Positions 6,574 to 9,083 of a stretch of DNA of 9,083 nt are shown one piece after another. The stretch comes from an uncultured Spartobacteria bacterium (GTDB taxonomy: Bacteria > Verrucomicrobiota > Verrucomicrobiae > Chthoniobacterales > UBA6821). How positions within the stretch are numbered: position 1 is the stretch's first letter; each line of letters begins with the position of its first letter. Position numbers and translations under genes: made by a program. Location of the stretch: the NCBI GenBank assembly GCA_903919105.1, contig CAIXGT010000194.1, forward strand, positions 1-9,083, written 5' to 3'. Under the pieces are notes generated by a model that saw only the letters and a list, made by a program, of their open reading frames with translations, was not told the origin of the DNA and did not search any database.

Positions 6574-7134
6574 ATGAGCGCAGAAGAAGTCCTTTTTGAA
6601 GCCGAAGCCGGCATGGAGAAAGCCGGAGAATTCATGATGCATGAGTTCAATGCCATCCGCACCGGAAAGGCCTCCCCAGCCCTTGTCGAGAACATTGATG
6701 TTACAGCCTACGGTAGCAGCATGAAGCTGAAGCAACTGGCCCTCATCACCTCTCCCGAGCCCCGGTTGCTTGTGATCCAGCCCTTCGATGCCGGTACCGT
6801 CCAAGATATCGAGCGTGCCCTCCAAGAGAGCAAGATCGGTATTAATCCCGCGGTCGACGGCAAGCTTATCCGCCTGCGTATTCCCGAGCTCTCCGAGGAG
6901 CGTCGCAAGGATCTCGTGAAGACCATTAATAAGATCGCCGAAGAGACCCGTGTCCGTGTGCGCGCTTGTCGCCGTGAGGCGATGGAGGGTGCAAAAAAAC
7001 TTCAGAAGGAGGGAGTCATCACTGAGGATGATCTTGAGCGCTCCGAGAAGGAGATCCAGAAACTCACTGACAAGCAGGTCGAGTCGATTGACAAGCACGT
7101 CTCCCACAAGGAAGCCGAGCTCATGACTGTCTAA
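6574..7134 (+). CDS. frr: Ribosome recycling factor
   Basis: RRF splits post-termination 70S ribosomes together with EF-G so that the subunits can be reused. The 186 aa from the ATG at 6574 match the family length. Conserved stretches include FNAIRTGKASPAL (25-37), the domain II segment SPEPRLLVIQPFDAGT (60-75), GINPAVDGKLIRLRIPELSEERR (89-111), VRACRREAM (129-137) and EIQKLTDKQVESID (160-173), with the usual KEAELM ending. The frame is open upstream to an ATG at 6424, but that extension overlaps the end of pyrH and has no RRF similarity, so 6574 is chosen. No Shine-Dalgarno is visible; the leader is A/C-rich. It follows pyrH by 40 nt and precedes an exported protein by 37 nt. Confidence 0.98.
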   Translation: MSAEEVLFEAEAGMEKAGEFMMHEFNAIRTGKASPALVENIDVTAYGSSMKLKQLALITSPEPRLLVIQPFDAGTVQDIERALQESKIGINPAVDGKLIRLRIPELSEERRKDLVKTINKIAEETRVRVRACRREAMEGAKKLQKEGVITEDDLERSEKEIQKLTDKQVESIDKHVSHKEAELMTV

Positions 7135-7171
7135 GTCGTCGCGGTTTTACTTTAACAGCCGCCGATCCTTC

Positions 7172-7687
7172 ATGAAGAGCGCCACACGTTTCAAGGGCTT
7201 CGTTCTCTTCCTGATCACATCGTTGATCTTGGGAGCGGATGGGATGAAGCTGCTCGCGAAAGATTCCTTAGTGGTCAATGCCGCACCGGGCTTTACCGGA
7301 GGTGCCTCGACTGGCCGCAAGATCACGCTTGCCTCGCTAAAAGGAAAACCTGTCGTGTTGCTCATCGCATCCTCGCCAAAGGACCGCGCTTTCCGCTCCC
7401 AGATGAAGGAGCTCAAGGGCTGCTACGAGCGTCTTGCGTCCCAAGGGATGCTTTTGTTCGCCGCCTTCACCTCGGAGGGAGGGCGCATCCCCTCGAATAT
7501 ACCGTTCATTCTTGTTGATGACCCTGTGGCCGTGGCATCCGTTTATGATGTGACCAAAGGATTCGCTGTTGTTGTCATTGGTCGTGACGGGAATCTGGAT
7601 TGCATTAGCACGAAGCCCATGCCGGGCCGTCGCATCTTGGATCTCTCCATGAACAATGCCGAGGTCCAGATGCAACTCCGACGGTGA
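7172..7687 (+). CDS. Exported thioredoxin-fold-like protein without catalytic cysteines
   Basis: This 171-aa protein has a basic N terminus and a hydrophobic stretch (about 9-22, GFVLFLITSLILGA), so it is probably exported or membrane-anchored; the cleavage site is not clear. From about residue 50 the pattern suggests a thioredoxin/peroxiredoxin-like or DUF4174-like fold: ITLASLKGKPVVLLIA (51-66), a helix with SPKDRAFRSQMKELKGCYERL (68-88), a strand MLLFAAF (93-99), NIPFILVDDP (109-118) with a Pro where a cis-proline could sit, and FAVVVIGRDGNLDCI (131-145). The active-site CxxC position reads SSPKD, and the only cysteines are C84 and C144, so redox catalysis by a vicinal pair is unlikely. 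It follows frr by 37 nt and precedes the SYLF gene by 35 nt on the same strand. The fold is inferred from pattern only. Confidence 0.7.
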   Translation: MKSATRFKGFVLFLITSLILGADGMKLLAKDSLVVNAAPGFTGGASTGRKITLASLKGKPVVLLIASSPKDRAFRSQMKELKGCYERLASQGMLLFAAFTSEGGRIPSNIPFILVDDPVAVASVYDVTKGFAVVVIGRDGNLDCISTKPMPGRRILDLSMNNAEVQMQLRR

Positions 7688-7696
7688 TTAAATTTT

Positions 7697-7712
7697 CTAT
7701 AACCCTATAACC
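7697..7712 (+). repeat. perfect tandem octamer CTATAACC x2 upstream of the SYLF gene
   Basis: CTATAACC occurs twice back to back, ending 10 nt before the ATG at 7723, in an A/T-rich 35-nt gap. Each copy contains TATAAC, which resembles a -10 box, but no -35-like hexamer lies at a suitable distance. It could be part of a promoter, an operator half-site pair or chance. Confidence 0.5.
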
Positions 7713-7722
7713 AACATCATTC

Positions 7723-8271
7723 ATGAAGACACTCCATCTATCGCTCATTGCCGTAGTTTCAACCCTGCTACTTATTCCTCAAGCCAAGTCCGAGACGGCT
7801 TCGGAACTCAGGCATCAGTCCGAGAAGGCACTTCACAGACTTTACCTGAACAATCCCGGTGCCCGGGCGATCAGTGAGAAGTCTATTGCGGTCCTGATTT
7901 TTCCTACGGTCTACAAGGCGGGATTCATCGGCGGGGCACAGACTGGCAACGGAGTTCTTTTCAAGGATGGTCATGTCGCTGGATACTTCAATACTTCGGC
8001 TGTCTCCTATGGACTGCAGGCTGGCATCCAGAAGTTCTCCTACGCCCTCTTCTTCATGGACGAACACTCACTGCATTACCTAAACAAGAGCGGAGGATTC
8101 GAGCTTGGCGGCGCTCCATCACTGGTTGTAGCCGATGAGGGATTCACTTCTTCCATGTCCACCACTACTATGCAGAAGGGGATTTTCGCCTTCTTCTTCG
8201 GTCAGAAGGGGCTGATGGCAGGACTGGGCGTACAGGGAACAAAGATTACCCAGTTTACTCCTAGCGAGTAG
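7723..8271 (+). CDS. Secreted SYLF (YSC84/DUF500) lipid-binding-domain protein
   Basis: This 182-aa protein has a clear Sec signal peptide: MKTLHLSLIAVVSTLLLIPQ, with likely cleavage after AKS (residue 23). The mature part is almost entirely a SYLF domain: SIAVLIFPTVYKAGFIGGAQTG (about 54-75), GYFNTSAVSYGLQAGIQ (87-103), the ALFFMDEHSLHYL segment (108-120), GFELGGAPS (125-133), TTTMQKGIFAFFFGQKGLMAG (147-167) and the closing GTKIT (172-176). In eukaryotes SYLF domains bind phosphoinositides; bacterial members are secreted or periplasmic and their role is poorly defined, so envelope lipid association is an inference. The Ala/Gly-rich helix-turn patterns are intact and there is no truncation. 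There is no Shine-Dalgarno; a tandem octamer lies just upstream. It may be co-transcribed with the thioredoxin-like gene and converges on the lipoprotein gene. Confidence 0.92.
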   Translation: MKTLHLSLIAVVSTLLLIPQAKSETASELRHQSEKALHRLYLNNPGARAISEKSIAVLIFPTVYKAGFIGGAQTGNGVLFKDGHVAGYFNTSAVSYGLQAGIQKFSYALFFMDEHSLHYLNKSGGFELGGAPSLVVADEGFTSSMSTTTMQKGIFAFFFGQKGLMAGLGVQGTKITQFTPSE

Positions 8272-8303
8272 TTCGGCTGACTTGGTTTTCCCTTCTACCA
8301 CGA

Positions 8304-8321
8304 CTCATGCGCGAGCATGAG
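8304..8321. terminator. compact GCGA-loop hairpin between convergent genes, likely bidirectional terminator
   Basis: CTCATGC (8304-8310), loop GCGA, and GCATGAG (8315-8321) form a perfect 7-bp stem. On the + strand the loop is a stable GNRA tetraloop. It lies between the stops at 8271 (+) and 8357 (-). CCCTTC (8290-8295) and GAAGGG (8336-8341) could add an outer stem. There is no U-tract directly after the stem on either strand (AATTTT begins 9 nt later on +), so the terminator role is tentative. Confidence 0.45.
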
Positions 8322-8356
8322 GAGGGGCGAATTTTGAAGGGCGTCCGATGGACTGA

Positions 8357-8755
8357 TTAGAGAGGATCGGAAGCCGCGGTCCAACCGTTGCCATAGCCAA
8401 TCGTTGGTCCCCAAGCGTTCCAGTCGCTGTCGTCCATGTTGACCTGGGCATCCAAGAGCTTCGCATCGATTTTCTGCTGACTTACTTTCAGCTTGCGGTA
8501 GGCCTCATATTGGGAAGCATTGCCTACTAAAAGAGTCTTGCGAGCCGTATCAGCAAAGACATATAAAGTTCCTTTCTTACCAACCAAAGGTACTACTTTT
8601 CCTGACTTTAGGGAATTGAGTTTCGCCAACTGAGCTGGACTCGTAGCTGGAATCGTCTTGAATCCCGCAGCGGCCAAGAGAGTCCTTTTTTCACTGAGAT
8701 TCGAGCAGGCCACAAGTCCGGCCATACAGAGAAGTGGGATCGCTGTGTACTTCAT
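8357..8755 (-). CDS. Small lipoprotein, paralogue of the adjacent gene, function unknown
   Basis: This 132-aa protein has a lipoprotein signal: a basic start, hydrophobic IPLLCMAGL, and lipobox LVAC with Cys17, so the mature protein should be lipid-anchored from Cys17. Ser18 at position +2 fits outer-membrane sorting by the Lol rule, if that applies here. The body has AAGFKTIPATSPAQLAKL (29-46), then KGTLYVFADTARKTLLVG (61-78) and QYEAYRKL (82-89), a helical Gln/Lys segment, and a Trp/Gly-rich end DSDWNAWGPTIGYGNGW (109-125). I do not recognise a named family. The gene lies 33 nt downstream of a paralogue with the same domain order, so the two look like a tandem duplication in one transcript. 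There is no Shine-Dalgarno before the ATG. Confidence 0.82.
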   Translation of the reverse strand: MKYTAIPLLCMAGLVACSNLSEKRTLLAAAGFKTIPATSPAQLAKLNSLKSGKVVPLVGKKGTLYVFADTARKTLLVGNASQYEAYRKLKVSQQKIDAKLLDAQVNMDDSDWNAWGPTIGYGNGWTAASDPL

Positions 8756-8788
8756 GAACGTTGGGTCTGAGAGAGGGACTTTTAACGA

Positions 8789-9083
8789 TTAATAGAAGCC
8801 CGGTCCCCAGAACGGCCCATTAATTCCACCCCAGCATCCCCACTCTGAGGCATCAGCATTGAGGGCGGCTGTCGACTCCTTGCTCTGCTGCATCTTGTAT
8901 TGGAGATTGTACTGCTGGTAGGCGGTGTACTGCTTTTGGCTTCCAATCATGAGGGTGTTGCGGGATGCATCGGCAAAAAGAAAAGCCGTTTTTCCATCCT
9001 TGTTGACCGGGATGACCTTCAACTGGGGGAGGGTTTTGAGTTGGGCAATTTGTTGGGGTGTGGTCGGCACGACTGTGCGGAAC
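8789..9083 (-). CDS. Paralogue of the neighbouring small lipoprotein, 5' end beyond the window
   Basis: The frame ends at TAA (8789-8791) and stays open to the right edge, giving about 97 residues. The GTG at 9070 is not the start: the codons upstream of it read F-R-T-V, which aligns with F-K-T-I of the downstream paralogue, so the protein and presumably its signal peptide continue off the window. Shared features are FRTVVPTTPQQIAQL, AFLFADASRNTLMIG (against YVFADTARKTLLVG), QYTAYQQ, a Gln/Lys helix (QYKMQQSKES), and a Trp/Gly-rich end ASEWGCWGGINGPFWGPGFY. Similarity covers the whole visible length, but identity is only moderate, so the duplication is old. The tail is richer in aromatics and glycine than that of its partner. 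Function is unknown. Confidence 0.8.
   Translation of the reverse strand, partial: FRTVVPTTPQQIAQLKTLPQLKVIPVNKDGKTAFLFADASRNTLMIGSQKQYTAYQQYNLQYKMQQSKESTAALNADASEWGCWGGINGPFWGPGFY

Noticed and set aside
6075..6695. Antisense ORF of 206 codons opposite pyrH and the frr start
   Set aside because: It lies across confident pyrH/frr coding sequence, has no recognisable domain, and is of a type expected by chance at this base composition.
6550..7107. Antisense ORF of 185 codons opposite frr
   Set aside because: It mirrors the frr reading frame almost exactly; frr is certain and the antisense product shows no family features.
9068..9070. GTG as the start of the right-edge gene
   Set aside because: The frame continues upstream and those residues align with the downstream paralogue, so the true start is outside the window.

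Overview
The window reads as an ordinary chromosomal segment of a Gram-negative bacterium, most likely a member of the Verrucomicrobiota (the PVC group). This placement is an inference. It rests on the protein style (two adjacent PilB/GspE-type ATPases, one with an RQAPN Walker B lead-in; a short-LID nucleoside monophosphate kinase; a secreted SYLF protein; a lipoprotein) and on the near absence of Shine-Dalgarno sequences. No rRNA or tRNA is present to test it. No mobile element, CRISPR array or phage gene is visible, and no intergenic gap exceeds about 100 bases.

Layout. (1) Positions 1-309 (+) hold the 3' end of an unrecognised gene with a proline-rich tail. (2) Positions 379-3768 (-) hold two tandem assembly ATPases of the type IV pilus/type II secretion family, each exactly 563 aa and separated by 6 nt. 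They converge on the partial gene and diverge from the next block. (3) Positions 3865-7134 (+) hold a co-directional housekeeping series: an adenylate-kinase-family nucleoside monophosphate kinase, an 82-aa four-cysteine protein, methionyl-tRNA formyltransferase (fmt), UMP kinase (pyrH) and ribosome recycling factor (frr). (4) Positions 7172-8271 (+) hold two exported proteins: a thioredoxin-fold-like protein without catalytic cysteines and a SYLF/YSC84 lipid-binding-domain protein. (5) Positions 8357-9083 (-) hold two tandem paralogous small envelope proteins. The downstream one is a complete lipoprotein; the upstream one is cut by the window edge.

The central block joins nucleotide supply (NMP kinase, UMP kinase) with translation initiation (Fmt) and ribosome recycling (Frr). 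pyrH-frr is a widely conserved pair, but here it follows fmt rather than rpsB-tsf. A 3820-3848 promoter candidate could drive the series, and the compact hairpin at 8304-8321 lies between the two convergent envelope units.

I do not see a clearly new multi-gene system. The points most worth a second look are the lineage-style small-protein families (the duplicated Trp/Gly-tailed envelope proteins and the four-cysteine protein in the housekeeping operon), the cysteine at the nucleotide-discriminating position of the adenylate-kinase-like enzyme, and the pair of divergent equal-length ATPases.
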